In this document: positions 36,832 through 45,784 of the stretch, one piece after another
Layout: every line of letters begins with the position of its first letter
Numbering within the stretch: position 1 is the stretch's first letter
Position numbers and translations under genes: made by a program
Notes under the pieces: generated by a model
What the model was told of the DNA's origin: nothing
Databases searched by the model: none
What the model saw: only the letters and a program-made list of their open reading frames with translations
Assembly (NCBI RefSeq): GCF_001548055.1
Contig: NZ_AP014724.1
Coordinates: forward strand, 620,001-684,000
Length of the DNA stretch: 64,000 bases
Reading direction: 5' to 3'
Source of the DNA: Sulfurospirillum cavolei
Lineage (GTDB): Bacteria > Campylobacterota > Campylobacteria > Campylobacterales > Sulfurospirillaceae

Positions 36832-37644
36832 TTATTGTACGAAATTGACCTGATACTCTTTGGGCGTCAGTGCGGTACGGCGTTTGAAAAAGCGGTGAAA
36901 ATGGCTTTGATCGCTAAAGCCGCAGTATTGCGCGCACATCGCGATCGAAACGCCTTTTTGCAACAACTCTTTGGCGTGTTCGATACGTTGATCGAGTCCG
37001 TAGTGTTTGGGCGTACAAGCGTAAGAGGCTTTGAAACGACGCAATAGAACAAAAGGGTTGTATCCGAAACGTTGCGCAAGGCTTGCAAGGCTTAAAGGTT
37101 CGTCAATGCGACTTTCTAAAAAATGGGCAATTTCACGCATGGAAGAGGGTGTCTTTTGCGGCGAATCAGGTTCGCTGTAAATCCATAAAAACTCTTTAAG
37201 CCATCCTTCGAGCGCACGCACATGAAGTGCCGAATAGCTCTTTAGGAGCGAAGCTATCAGATGTTCAAACGTTTCGCATAAGCGTTGATGAAACACTAAG
37301 GGTGTGCGAAGCGGAAGCAGGGTTTGGGTTGGGCCGAAAAGTTCGGATTGGATTTTGAGGCAAAATGTGGCGTCGAAATAGACCATCACGTAGCTACGTC
37401 GGGTGTGCTCTAGCGGATTGCACGCATGTTGCGTATGCGGTTCGATCAGTGCAAGGGCTCCTTTTTGCAGTAAAAACGCTCCTTGCGGAAGCCTAAAGCG
37501 GGTTTTCCCTTCTAACATGTAGCCGATCGAGAGGCTTGAGTGAGCGTGGGATTCGTAGGCTCGGTCGCTTTGAAGCGTTTGGCGTATTTGGAAAAAAGGT
37601 GCTTTTGCATAATGCACGGTGAGGGTTTGGGTAGGATTATTCAT
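36832..37644 (-). CDS. AraC-family transcriptional regulator
   Basis: I place the start at ATG 37644 (MNNPTQTLTVHYAK); the open frame continues 35 codons upstream, but those overlap the divergent promoter of the Sel1 gene. The 270-residue protein has an AraC_binding cupin-like N-terminal domain (about 15-150) and two C-terminal helix-turn-helix motifs (SLASLAQRFGYNPFVLLRRFK and IAMCAQYCGFSDQSHFHRFFK). It is next to the LysE gene on the same strand and could control it; this is the usual layout for exporter regulators. Confidence 0.87.
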   Translation of the reverse strand: MNNPTQTLTVHYAKAPFFQIRQTLQSDRAYESHAHSSLSIGYMLEGKTRFRLPQGAFLLQKGALALIEPHTQHACNPLEHTRRSYVMVYFDATFCLKIQSELFGPTQTLLPLRTPLVFHQRLCETFEHLIASLLKSYSALHVRALEGWLKEFLWIYSEPDSPQKTPSSMREIAHFLESRIDEPLSLASLAQRFGYNPFVLLRRFKASYACTPKHYGLDQRIEHAKELLQKGVSIAMCAQYCGFSDQSHFHRFFKRRTALTPKEYQVNFVQ

Positions 37645-37690
37645 AAAAGTATTGTAATATAATAATCCAAATGAAGGCAAGGAGAAGAGG

Positions 37691-38365
37691 ATGAAATCAT
37701 GGATAGCGATGTGCTTTTTAGCTTCCGCACTGTTTGCTTTAGACTTCAACCGAGAGAGTTATTTTCAAAACCTGTGCGACCAAAACGACGCGAAAGCTTG
37801 CTTGGCGTTAGGCGCGATGTACCATGTGGGCGACGGCGTCCATCAAAATTTCCCCAAAGCAAGAGAGCTTTACACCAAAGCATGCCAGCTTGAACTTGCC
37901 GAAGGGTGTACGCACCTTGCTTACATGTACGAAAACGGCCATGCCGGAATTCATCCCGCTAAAGCACTCGATCTGTACGCGAAAGCCTGCGAAATGGGCG
38001 ACATGAGCGCATGCGCGAGCGCGGCGAAATTGTACGAAAACGGTGTCGGTACCGACGAAAATATGCAAAAAGCCGTGGACTATTACGACAAAGCCTGCGA
38101 AGCCGCCGATGCGAAAAGTTGCGCGCATTTGGGTACCTTGTACGAACAAGACGGCAACGACGCGTATGCGGTTTTGTATTATCAAAAAGCGTGCGACGCA
38201 AACGACGCATCGACATGTACTAATCTTGGGATGATGTATTTAAGCGGAAAAGGCATCAACGTCAATGAAAAAAAAGCGTACCAACTGTTTCAACAAGCAT
38301 GCAGTTTAGGTGACGAAGCGGGGTGCAAAAATTATGAGAGCATGAAAAACGCCCAATGGTATTAA
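37691..38365 (+). CDS. Secreted cysteine-rich Sel1-repeat protein (Hcp-like)
   Basis: The 224-residue protein has a signal peptide (cut near residue 16) and about five Sel1-like repeats of ~36 residues, each with a pair of cysteines (ACLALGAMYHVGDGV, GCTHLAYMYENGHAG, and so on), like the disulfide-stabilised Hcp proteins of Helicobacter. It is predicted periplasmic. Divergent from the AraC gene with 46 nt between starts. Partner or enzyme activity unknown; penicillin binding is reported for Hcp proteins but is not shown here. Confidence 0.85.
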   Translation: MKSWIAMCFLASALFALDFNRESYFQNLCDQNDAKACLALGAMYHVGDGVHQNFPKARELYTKACQLELAEGCTHLAYMYENGHAGIHPAKALDLYAKACEMGDMSACASAAKLYENGVGTDENMQKAVDYYDKACEAADAKSCAHLGTLYEQDGNDAYAVLYYQKACDANDASTCTNLGMMYLSGKGINVNEKKAYQLFQQACSLGDEAGCKNYESMKNAQWY

Positions 38366-38455
38366 TCGCTAAAAAGACGTATGCCGCTACAATTGAGGCT
38401 CATTAACTTTTTCGATCGGTCGATATTAAAAAAAAGATTTTCTAAAGGAGTATTT

Positions 38456-39598
38456 GTGAGTCTCACGATTTCCTCTTCTCTCTCACAAACGGAAACATAC
38501 AAAACTCCTAGAGTAAAGCTCAGTATGCGAGAATTGGAAGCACTCAAAAAACTACCGACCGAAATATCAACCGAAGGCGAAATTTACGCTTCGGTAGCAT
38601 TTTCTTCCCACAAACTTTCTCTTGCCGAGCTCAAAAATGAACAACTGGTCGTCGATACATCAAAACTGACGTACGTGAGCTATTCCGACAGTAAGAAAAA
38701 CGAACCTAACCGTACCGTAGTGATCCGCGATCCCGAAAACAAAAATGCGTATATGACGCTTGAACTTTCAAAAGCCAATGTCGAAAGATTGAAAGAAAAA
38801 TTTGACGGAGAGAACAACTTTTTCGAGCGCAGTGAGGGCGTTTTACGCCTCAATGGAGAAGCGGAAGCATTTGTCGCAGGATGGTTGCACAATATCGCGA
38901 TAGATCGTAATTATGCTGCGTCCGATACCGACGGAAACGGGTTGATCGAAAAGGATGAAGCTAAAACGTTGACGATTGGATTTGAACGCCAGACGAACTA
39001 CGATTATATCGGCAAAAAATTGGTGAAGATCTCACTTGGATCGGGAGCTCATTATCGTGCTTTAGATTTGACACCTGACGCTCATAGTCTTTTTGTAGAT
39101 ACCGAGGCAAGCGAGCAACAAAACGGAAAAAGTAGTGCCGCTTCTGCCCAATACGTCGCGTTTGAAAACAGTATTGAAAAAGAGTTGGAACATACGCTTA
39201 TGATGGATACGAACCTTGACGGGAAAGTGACGTTGGAAGAAGGATTGCTTGATAAATTCGGACAAAATTATCGCAAAAACGTTTTGCGCGATATGAACAA
39301 ATTTCATCAAGATTTGTTAGAAAAGTATGCGGATTTGAACGATGATACCAAGCTACAAAATTACGATTTCGGGCTTTATAAAACGATTTCTCGCGAGGAT
39401 GAAGAAACATTACGTGCACAGATGCGCCAAGATTCCTTAAAAATAAGCACGGAGTCTTTACTCGACGCTACGCGTAACAATACTCAAACGATCTCTGATA
39501 TGTTCGAACAACTTCAAAAGCAAACTTCCGAAAATCCCTATGCATTCAAGCCTGAAGGGTACGGTTTTCCTTTTGATCTTGCCGATTTTCGCGGTTGA
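38456..39598 (+). CDS. EF-hand-like cytoplasmic protein of unknown function
   Basis: I chose GTG 38456, which has AAAGGAG 5 nt upstream; the open frame begins 25 codons earlier. The 380-residue protein has no signal peptide or membrane helix. Two EF-hand-type calcium loops are visible: DTDGNGLIEKDE and DTNLDGKVTLEE. The rest has no motif I recognise. Neighbours (Sel1 protein, GGDEF protein) give no clear link. Calcium sensing is an inference from the loops alone. Confidence 0.7.
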   Translation: MSLTISSSLSQTETYKTPRVKLSMRELEALKKLPTEISTEGEIYASVAFSSHKLSLAELKNEQLVVDTSKLTYVSYSDSKKNEPNRTVVIRDPENKNAYMTLELSKANVERLKEKFDGENNFFERSEGVLRLNGEAEAFVAGWLHNIAIDRNYAASDTDGNGLIEKDEAKTLTIGFERQTNYDYIGKKLVKISLGSGAHYRALDLTPDAHSLFVDTEASEQQNGKSSAASAQYVAFENSIEKELEHTLMMDTNLDGKVTLEEGLLDKFGQNYRKNVLRDMNKFHQDLLEKYADLNDDTKLQNYDFGLYKTISREDEETLRAQMRQDSLKISTESLLDATRNNTQTISDMFEQLQKQTSENPYAFKPEGYGFPFDLADFRG

Positions 39599-39622
39599 GC
39601 GTTCAGCGTAATAATGCCTCGC

Positions 39623-40804
39623 TTAAGGGTTAAAAACACGGTGATCCTTGTGTTTATCGGCGTACATGCGCTCGTCGGCAAGGCGGATGAGGGCTTCGAC
39701 GTCATTGGCGTCGATCGGGTATAATGCCGCTCCGACGCTGGTGCTGCTTGTGATTTCGACGGCGTTGATCGTGTAGACTTTTTTCAAAAGGGCTTTAAGC
39801 GTGAGCATCGTCTCTTCAAGCACCGTATAGCTATGGCACTCTCTCAGAACGACGATAAACTCGTCGCCTCCCAAACGTCCCAAGCACGCAGATTTCGGTA
39901 ACGTAGGTTGCATCGTTTGAACAAAACCGATCAAGAGTTCGTCGCCGAACGCGTGTCCGTACGTATCGTTGATCTCTTTAAAATAATTCATATCGAGCAA
40001 AATAATACCGAACGTGCGACGCTCTTTTCGTAAAGCATCGATGAAGTTTTCGATGTAGCGTCGATTCCATACGCCGGTGAGGTGGTCGTGGTATGCGAGG
40101 TATTCGATGCGTTTTTTGGCTTCGGCGGATGCAAGAATTTCGTCTTTGAGTTTTTCGTTTAAGACGATAACGCGTACGGCGGTTTTAGCGTTAACGAGTG
40201 CTTTGAGAAATAAAACCCCTTCGCACAGCATAAAAATGGCCGCCAAGATCGCAAAAAACGGGTCGTCGGTTTTGAAATATTCGCTGACTAACGTGGCTTC
40301 AAAGGGCAAAAGCACGCCTAAAAAATTGATGCAAAACTGCATGGGAATCAGGCTAAAACTTAAAAACCCGATATGCACGAAAGTCGACATCGCGATATAC
40401 GAAAGCGTGTACGCCAATTTGGAAGATTCGGGCATTAAGGGAATAAACAGACCCCAAACCAATGCGATACCAAAGCTAATGCCCAAACGTTTCGCAATTA
40501 ATATTCCGACGTTTTGAGGGGTTAACGTCAGAGCGTGTACGTGTTGTTCATAGCGAAACAGCACGATGCCGAGTGTGCTAAGTGCCAGCGACCAGAGCGT
40601 AATTAAGGTCCATGAAACCTTAAAAAAGTCGAGTAAAACGACGCCGATAATAAGGCCGAGAAAAAGCGATAAAAGGCTGATCTTGGTATGGCTGAAATAG
40701 ATTTTGGCGCGTTCAAGATTGATGCGATCGTTTAAATCATTTGAGTCGATTTCCGACCGAGGCGCACCGAAAAAAATAAGAGAATGGAGGATGCTCATGA
40801 GCAT
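39623..40804 (-). CDS. Diguanylate cyclase (GGDEF) with membrane sensor
   Basis: The 393-residue protein has about five or six hydrophobic helices in the first ~215 residues, then a GGDEF domain with an intact active-site motif LGGDEFIVVL and the substrate DMNYFKEINDTYGH stretch. It likely makes cyclic-di-GMP. The N-terminal membrane domain is not of a named type I can recognise. ATG 40804 is followed by a second ATG at 40798; either may be used. Confidence 0.88.
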   Translation of the reverse strand: MLMSILHSLIFFGAPRSEIDSNDLNDRINLERAKIYFSHTKISLLSLFLGLIIGVVLLDFFKVSWTLITLWSLALSTLGIVLFRYEQHVHALTLTPQNVGILIAKRLGISFGIALVWGLFIPLMPESSKLAYTLSYIAMSTFVHIGFLSFSLIPMQFCINFLGVLLPFEATLVSEYFKTDDPFFAILAAIFMLCEGVLFLKALVNAKTAVRVIVLNEKLKDEILASAEAKKRIEYLAYHDHLTGVWNRRYIENFIDALRKERRTFGIILLDMNYFKEINDTYGHAFGDELLIGFVQTMQPTLPKSACLGRLGGDEFIVVLRECHSYTVLEETMLTLKALLKKVYTINAVEITSSTSVGAALYPIDANDVEALIRLADERMYADKHKDHRVFNP

Positions 40805-40894
40805 CGTATTAAAAAATAAGGATTCATAGGTCGGATAGTAGCACGTGAATGCTTGATGTAAGATATGGTTTAAAAAATAATCTCAAAAAAGTTG

Positions 40895-40921
40895 AAAGAA
40901 GCATCTAAGCGATGCTTCTTT
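40895..40921 (-). terminator. Terminator of the cytochrome bd operon
   Basis: AAAGAAGCATC and GATGCTTCTTT form a perfect 11-bp stem with a 5-nt loop, directly after the tiny subunit gene on the minus strand. T-rich sequence follows in the direction of transcription. Confidence 0.8.
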
Positions 40922-40926
40922 ATTGG

Positions 40927-41025
40927 CTATTTGAGGTGCTTCAAATTAAAACGAACAAAACGGTAAGCGGCAAAAATGACGATCGGCCATGCGATAAGCC
41001 ATAGAATCGATGCAGTATAGTCCAT
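40927..41025 (-). CDS. Small cytochrome bd subunit (CydX/CioY-like), 32 residues
   Basis: Minus-strand ATG at 41025 is preceded by AAGGAG, and the frame ends at TAG 40927. The 32-residue product (starting MDYTASILWLIAWPIVIF) is one membrane helix followed by a basic tail (YRFVRFNLKHLK). It lies 9 nt after cydB and just before the terminator. Small third subunits of cytochrome bd (CydX in E. coli, CioY in C. jejuni) have this size and place. The link is by position and topology. Confidence 0.75.
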   Translation of the reverse strand: MDYTASILWLIAWPIVIFAAYRFVRFNLKHLK

Positions 41026-41034
41026 ACTTTCTCC

Positions 41035-42165
41035 TTAATAATGATGCGATGCCGAATCGGTCATTTCGGCTTCATCGATACGTTTTCGATCCATTGCGTA
41101 CCATGCGTAAGCGATGTAAGATAAGACGAAAGGGATCAAAAGTGCGACGTAACTCATCGCAACGAGCGTATAAAAACTGCCGCTGGCGTTTTGGATCGTC
41201 AGTGAGCTTTGAAGCGACGAGAGCGAGGGATAAAATGCCGTTTGGTTCAATCCCGCGAGTAAGAAAACGGACGTAACGGCAAGAACGATACCCGTTCCCA
41301 TAAGCTTAATCGCTTGCCGATGCGCTTTGACGATTCCAAGATAGAGTGCAACGAGTACGAAGCTAATGCCGAGTACGAGCATCAAAGCGACAAGCGGCAT
41401 TGCAAGAAGATTGTCGCAATATTTGAAAGCGATGATATATACGACGCCGTTATCGTCGTAGCCGTAGCCGTCTTTGAGAAAAATCCACGCTAAAAACCCG
41501 AGAAAGAAAGGCAAAAAGAAAAGCGTATTGCGTAAAAGCATCGATTGGATTCTTACATGTAAGGTTTGAGATGCGATATTGCTCAAAAAGTAAAGTCCGG
41601 CACACAATCTTGCTAAAAAGAAAAGGGTAAACGCCAAAAGATAATTTTGCGGTACGAACAGGGCTTCAAGACCCCGAAACGAGCCTTCCCATCGGACGAA
41701 GAAATTTTCGTCGAGACGAAATGCTGCCCCGCTAAAAAGCGTGCTTAACGCAACGCCTATGAGTATCACGCCGAGCGAACCGTTGAGGTATAAAAATGCC
41801 TCGTAGGTTTTTTGCCCTAAAAAATTATGGGGCTTTTTGCGGTATTCGTAACTGACGGCTTGGACGATGAAACAAAACAAAATCGCAAGCCAAACCCAGT
41901 AGGCGCCTCCGAAACTCGTGGCGTAAAACAGCGGAAATGCTGCAAAAATCGCACCGCCGAAAAGAACGAGCGTCGTAAAGCCCAGCTCCCATTTACGTCC
42001 TAAAGAGTTGACGAGCATGCTCTTTTCGGTTTCGTTTTGCGGAAGGCTAAACAACAAGGTTTGACCGCCTTGAATAAAGAGTAAAAAGGCAAAAATGCCG
42101 CCTAAGAGACTAAGAATCATCCACCATAATTGTTGGAGGTGGATATACGAGAGCGTTTCAAACAT
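41035..42165 (-). CDS. cydB: Cytochrome bd ubiquinol oxidase subunit II
   Basis: The 376-residue membrane protein has about eight helices and the CydB features (LQQLWWMILSLLGGIFAF start; FALTFFFLARLCAGLYFL region). It pairs with CydA to form a quinol oxidase working at low oxygen and insensitive or less sensitive to cyanide in the Cio type. The stop of cydA overlaps its start by 1 nt. One LHV is encoded by TTACATGT. Confidence 0.93.
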   Translation of the reverse strand: MFETLSYIHLQQLWWMILSLLGGIFAFLLFIQGGQTLLFSLPQNETEKSMLVNSLGRKWELGFTTLVLFGGAIFAAFPLFYATSFGGAYWVWLAILFCFIVQAVSYEYRKKPHNFLGQKTYEAFLYLNGSLGVILIGVALSTLFSGAAFRLDENFFVRWEGSFRGLEALFVPQNYLLAFTLFFLARLCAGLYFLSNIASQTLHVRIQSMLLRNTLFFLPFFLGFLAWIFLKDGYGYDDNGVVYIIAFKYCDNLLAMPLVALMLVLGISFVLVALYLGIVKAHRQAIKLMGTGIVLAVTSVFLLAGLNQTAFYPSLSSLQSSLTIQNASGSFYTLVAMSYVALLIPFVLSYIAYAWYAMDRKRIDEAEMTDSASHHY

Positions 42166-43694
42166 CAGTGACCTCCGTTGGGACCGAGAGCGATTTGCTT
42201 CAGCATAATTTTAATTTCGGCAATCAGCAACGCCGTAAACAAAAGTGCAAATAAGCTAAACGAAAGCGCGATATTTCCGCTTCCTAAATGCGTCGCGGCA
42301 ATGTGCGTGGGCATCAGATCTTGAATCGCCCACGGTTGCCTGCCGACTTCGGCGACGATCCAACCCGCCTCGGCGGCAATATAGCCTAAAGGGATGCTCC
42401 AAAGAGCGGCGTAAAGAAGCGGTTTTTTGGTTTGAACGTCGCGTTTGAGCGTCAAGAAAAGCGTTAATGCAAAAAGGACGATAAACCACATGCCAAGAGA
42501 AACCATGATGTGAAAACTGTAAAACGAAAGGGCGATCGGCGGTACGATTTGTTCGGGTTTCTCAAAATACCCGTAACCGAAATCTTTCATATGCGCTTGT
42601 AAAATCGCTTCGTGCGTCTTCATCGCGTCCGTATCGTTTTGTGCTTTGGCGGTTCTAAAATCGCTTAAAGCTTTAAGCGCGATCTTTCCGCTATCGATGC
42701 GTTCTTGAGCCGAAGGCAATCCGTGCGCCGCATTGCCGTAGACCAAATCTTCCAATCCGGCAACGAAAGCATCGACGTTTCGATGTCCGAGTAACGATAA
42801 CATGTAAGGCAGTTCGATATCGCCTAAAAATTCGTGTGCGTCGTCGCCGAGACGTTTGTCGGGATTTAAAATACCAAACGCGATAATCCCCGCACGCGAC
42901 TCTCCTTGATACAATCCTTCCATTGCCGCCAGTTTGACCGGTTGGTGTTGTGCGACTTGGTACGCACTCTCATCTCCGCTAATCGTTAAAAAAAGAGAGG
43001 TTAAAAGTCCAAAAGACGCGCCTACGACCAAAGAGCGTTTGGCAAAAAGCACGTCGCGGTTTTTGAGTAAAAACCATGCCGAAATTCCGATAACGAAAAG
43101 CGCGCCGATGACGTAACCGCTAGCAACGGTATGTAAAAATTTGGCGATAGCGACGGGAGAAAAAATGACGTCAAAAAAGTTTGCCATCTCGTTACGCGCG
43201 GCGGCGGGATTAAAATGCATACCGATAGGATACTGCATCCAGCCGTTGGCGACTAATATCCAAAAGGCCGAAAGATTGGAGCCTACGGCGACGAGCCAGG
43301 TCGAAAGAAGGTGAAATTTGGGACTGACTTTATTCCAGCCGAAAAACATCACGGCAAAAAAGGTTGACTCCATGAAAAACGCCAAAATGCCCTCGATCGC
43401 TAAAGGCGCGCCGAAAATATCGCCGACGAACCATGCATAATTTGCCCAGTTCGTACCGAACTCAAATTCCATAATCAATCCCGTCGCGACGCCGATGGCA
43501 AAGTTGATAGCAAAAAGACCCATCCAAAATTGCGTGATCTTTTTCCACGCACTCTCTTTTGTGGTAACGTAAATCGTCTCCATAATCGCGATGATAAAAC
43601 TCAATCCCAAGGTTAAAGGAACAAATAAAAAATGGTAAATTGCCGTCAGCGCAAACTGCGCACGACTCCAATCTACCGAAGTAAGCTCGTTCAT
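42165..43694 (-). CDS. cydA: Cytochrome bd ubiquinol oxidase subunit I
   Basis: The 509-residue subunit carries the haems b558, b595 and d. Visible markers are the N-terminal DWSRAQFALTAIYHFLFVPLTLG (haem His), GRQPWAIQDLMPTH and the FYSFHIMVSLGMW region. The quinol loop is moderate in length. Typical of Campylobacterota CioA. Overlap of 4 nt with the DUF4492 gene upstream indicates coupling. Confidence 0.94.
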   Translation of the reverse strand: MNELTSVDWSRAQFALTAIYHFLFVPLTLGLSFIIAIMETIYVTTKESAWKKITQFWMGLFAINFAIGVATGLIMEFEFGTNWANYAWFVGDIFGAPLAIEGILAFFMESTFFAVMFFGWNKVSPKFHLLSTWLVAVGSNLSAFWILVANGWMQYPIGMHFNPAAARNEMANFFDVIFSPVAIAKFLHTVASGYVIGALFVIGISAWFLLKNRDVLFAKRSLVVGASFGLLTSLFLTISGDESAYQVAQHQPVKLAAMEGLYQGESRAGIIAFGILNPDKRLGDDAHEFLGDIELPYMLSLLGHRNVDAFVAGLEDLVYGNAAHGLPSAQERIDSGKIALKALSDFRTAKAQNDTDAMKTHEAILQAHMKDFGYGYFEKPEQIVPPIALSFYSFHIMVSLGMWFIVLFALTLFLTLKRDVQTKKPLLYAALWSIPLGYIAAEAGWIVAEVGRQPWAIQDLMPTHIAATHLGSGNIALSFSLFALLFTALLIAEIKIMLKQIALGPNGGH

Positions 43695-43906
43695 TTTCTC
43701 TCCTTCGTAAGATTTTCTAAAACAAAATCACTCCGCTCCTCGTCGTTAGAAAAGCGCGTGTGCAAGGTCGTGTGAAAGAACAAGAGTTTAAACACGACCG
43801 CCATAATCAACAATTTGACGAAGAGAATTTTCCAAAGCGTTTTGCCGAGGGTTAAATGCGCAAAACCCTCTTTATAGAAGTCAAACAAAGCAAATAAAAG
43901 GTGCAT
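43691..43906 (-). CDS. DUF4492 membrane protein of the cytochrome bd operon
   Basis: The 71-residue protein has a single helix (about 25-45, KILFVKLLIMAVVFKLLFF) followed by a charged tail. An AGGAG site lies before its ATG. DUF4492 genes commonly precede cydA in Campylobacterota and Bacteroidota. The function is unknown; a role in assembly or as an accessory subunit is an inference from the overlap with cydA. Confidence 0.75.
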   Translation of the reverse strand: MHLLFALFDFYKEGFAHLTLGKTLWKILFVKLLIMAVVFKLLFFHTTLHTRFSNDEERSDFVLENLTKERK

Positions 43907-43924
43907 GGATTTCTCCTAAAGCTC

Positions 43925-44317
43925 TCAGGCAACGTTGATCAGCGATTTGACCCAAGCCTCCATCGTTGCGTGCATTTGTTCTTTGGGAGCTTCAAGAAAA
44001 TCGAGAATAAAACGCTCTTTCGTTTCGCAAATGCCGATGGAACGCGGGCGAACCGCTAGAATTTTAGAGTTTGGAATCGCTTGTCCAAAGCAAAAAACAA
44101 GATTTCTAGCATCAAGAATTTCCGGAGCGATTTCTCCCTCAAGGCTTTTGGTATGCTCGTAATTATTAAAAACGGCAATAAATTTTGCAATCGGATGGGC
44201 TTCGACTTTCGCTTTTAACGCCTCCAAAATAGCCTCGATCGTATCGTATTGACACTCGCTCTTTTCGATACTCAAACTAAAGATCGGGTATTTATCCATG
44301 TAAACGGTTTTGGTCAT
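43925..44317 (-). CDS. Conserved protein of unknown function, 130 residues
   Basis: A soluble protein (no signal or membrane helix) beginning MTKTVYMDKYPIFSLSIEKS. I do not recognise its family. It contains a two-cysteine region (NLVFCFGQAI and SIGICETKE). It precedes the DUF4492 gene by about 18 nt on the same strand, so it may be the first gene of the cytochrome bd operon. A link with redox or metal chemistry is only a guess. Confidence 0.6.
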   Translation of the reverse strand: MTKTVYMDKYPIFSLSIEKSECQYDTIEAILEALKAKVEAHPIAKFIAVFNNYEHTKSLEGEIAPEILDARNLVFCFGQAIPNSKILAVRPRSIGICETKERFILDFLEAPKEQMHATMEAWVKSLINVA

Positions 44318-44550
44318 ATTTTTTCCTTTTTATAGATTTATTTGATTAGAATAATAATTTATTTTAATTAATAAAAACTAGACGATTTGACTCTAGAAAG
44401 AAATATTCAGATATTTTTTATCCTTTTACATATGTTCATTTCATTTCGAAAAAAACGTTAAGAGAGAGTATGCTATGCTTTGGGTAGTGAAATAAACCTC
44501 TTCACCCTAAAATTTGAAAGATGACGGAAAAGATGTCAGAAAGATGTCGG
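44318..44550. other. AT-rich upstream region of cytochrome bd operon
   Basis: Holds no gene. It is AT-rich (ATTAGAATAATAATTTATTTTAATTAA near 44345), so the minus-strand promoter of the operon is probably here. Nothing more specific can be supported. Confidence 0.4.
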
Positions 44551-44919
44551 ATAAAAAGCACCGAAGGTGCGTGGGCACTCTGCCGAAGAGAACCCAGTGT
44601 TAACGTAGCTTTTAGAGCTTAGCTCTAAAGGCGTGTTAAAGATAAAAAAGCACCGAAGGTGCGTGGGCACTCTGCCGAAGAGAACCCAGTGTTAACGTAG
44701 CTTTTAGAGCTTAGCTCTAAAGGCGTGTTAAAGATAAAAAAGCACCGAAGGTGCGTGGGCACTCCGTCTTGGAGAACCCAGCGTTAGCGTAGCTTTTAGA
44801 GCTTAGCTCTAAAGGCGTGTTAAAGATAAAAAAGCACCGAAGGTGCGTGGGCACTCCGTCTTGGAGAACTCAGCGTTAGCGTAGCTTTTGGAGCTTTGCT
44901 TCAAACGCGTGTCAAAAGA
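44551..44919 (+). repeat. Four tandem 92-bp repeats with conserved RNA-like hairpins
   Basis: GCACCGAAGGTGC recurs at 44558, 44650, 44742 and 44834, exactly 92 bp apart. Each unit has three hairpins on the + strand: GCACC-gaa-GGTGC; TGGG-CA-CTCT...AGAG-AA-CCCA; and TTTAGAGC-tta-GCTCTAAA, extendable by GCT/GGC. Copies 3 and 4 change CTCT/AGAG to CTCC/GGAG together. Copy 4 changes CCCA to CTCA and TTTAGAGC/GCTCTAAA to TTTGGAGC/GCTTCAAA, each keeping pairs or G-U wobbles valid only for + strand RNA. Located between the cytochrome bd operon and mscS; function unknown. Confidence 0.8.
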
Positions 44920-44941
44920 TAATAAACTGAAGGAGAACGAA

Positions 44942-45784
44942 GTGGAACACGAACTTAAAAGCCTTCAAAAAGTCTACGGCGTCGTGATCGAATTTTTGAC
45001 GCAGTACAGTTTCCAGCTTATCGGTGCGCTGATCGTCGTCGTGATCGGATGGTTCGGCGCAAAATACGTTTACGCGCTTTTGATGCGTTTGTTTGCGAAA
45101 TATCGCTTGGATATGACCTTGGCGCGCTTTTTAGCGAACGTCGCCAAAGTATTGGTTTTAACGGCGATGATCGTGGTTGCCTTAGGTAAAGTCGGTATCT
45201 CGATCGCACCTTTCGTTGCGGCAATCGGCGCAGCTTCGCTCACGGCCGGATTGGCGTTGCAAGGAAGCGTTTCTAATTATGCCGCGGGTGTTTTGCTGAT
45301 CGTTTCGCGCCCGTTTAAAGTCGGCGATACGCTCTTGGTTGCAGGCGTTTACGGCGTGGTGGAGGAGATTAAGCTCTCGTATACGATGCTTCGTAACGAA
45401 GACGAAGAGCTCATCAGCGTTCCTAATAAAAAGATGATCGGCGATATTTTGGTTAATTCGTTTGAGGAACGAGTTGTTGAGAGTCGATTGTTTCTGACAT
45501 ACGAAAGCGATCCGCTTAAAGCGATTGCATTGATCCAAACGACGCTCAATGCTTGTCCCGACGTTTCACAAACGCATCCACCCTTGGTCGGCATCGCGCA
45601 GTTGGCGCAAGGTGCGATTGAAATCGGGCTTCGCTATTGGGTTCCGACGAAGCGTTATTTTAAAACGCAATACGACGTTAATTTGGCGATTTATCAAGCG
45701 TTGCGACACGAAGGCATTGCCGTTTCTTACCCGAAACACGAAATTCAAATCGTAGGAGGTACGTTTGATCCCCAAAAAGTATGA
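44942..45784 (+). CDS. mscS: MscS-family small-conductance mechanosensitive channel
   Basis: I chose GTG 44942 with GAAGGAG 6 nt upstream; the open frame reaches back into the last 92-bp repeat. The 280-residue protein has three helices and the pore motif APFVAAIGAASLTAGLALQGSVSNYAAGVLLIVSRPFKVGDTL, which is nearly the E. coli MscS pore. It is the canonical small MscS size. The stop overlaps the next gene. Confidence 0.92.
   Translation: MEHELKSLQKVYGVVIEFLTQYSFQLIGALIVVVIGWFGAKYVYALLMRLFAKYRLDMTLARFLANVAKVLVLTAMIVVALGKVGISIAPFVAAIGAASLTAGLALQGSVSNYAAGVLLIVSRPFKVGDTLLVAGVYGVVEEIKLSYTMLRNEDEELISVPNKKMIGDILVNSFEERVVESRLFLTYESDPLKAIALIQTTLNACPDVSQTHPPLVGIAQLAQGAIEIGLRYWVPTKRYFKTQYDVNLAIYQALRHEGIAVSYPKHEIQIVGGTFDPQKV

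Noticed and set aside
44551-44919. 92-bp repeats as a CRISPR array
   Set aside because: The period is too long, repeats are contiguous without unique spacers, and no cas gene is in the window.
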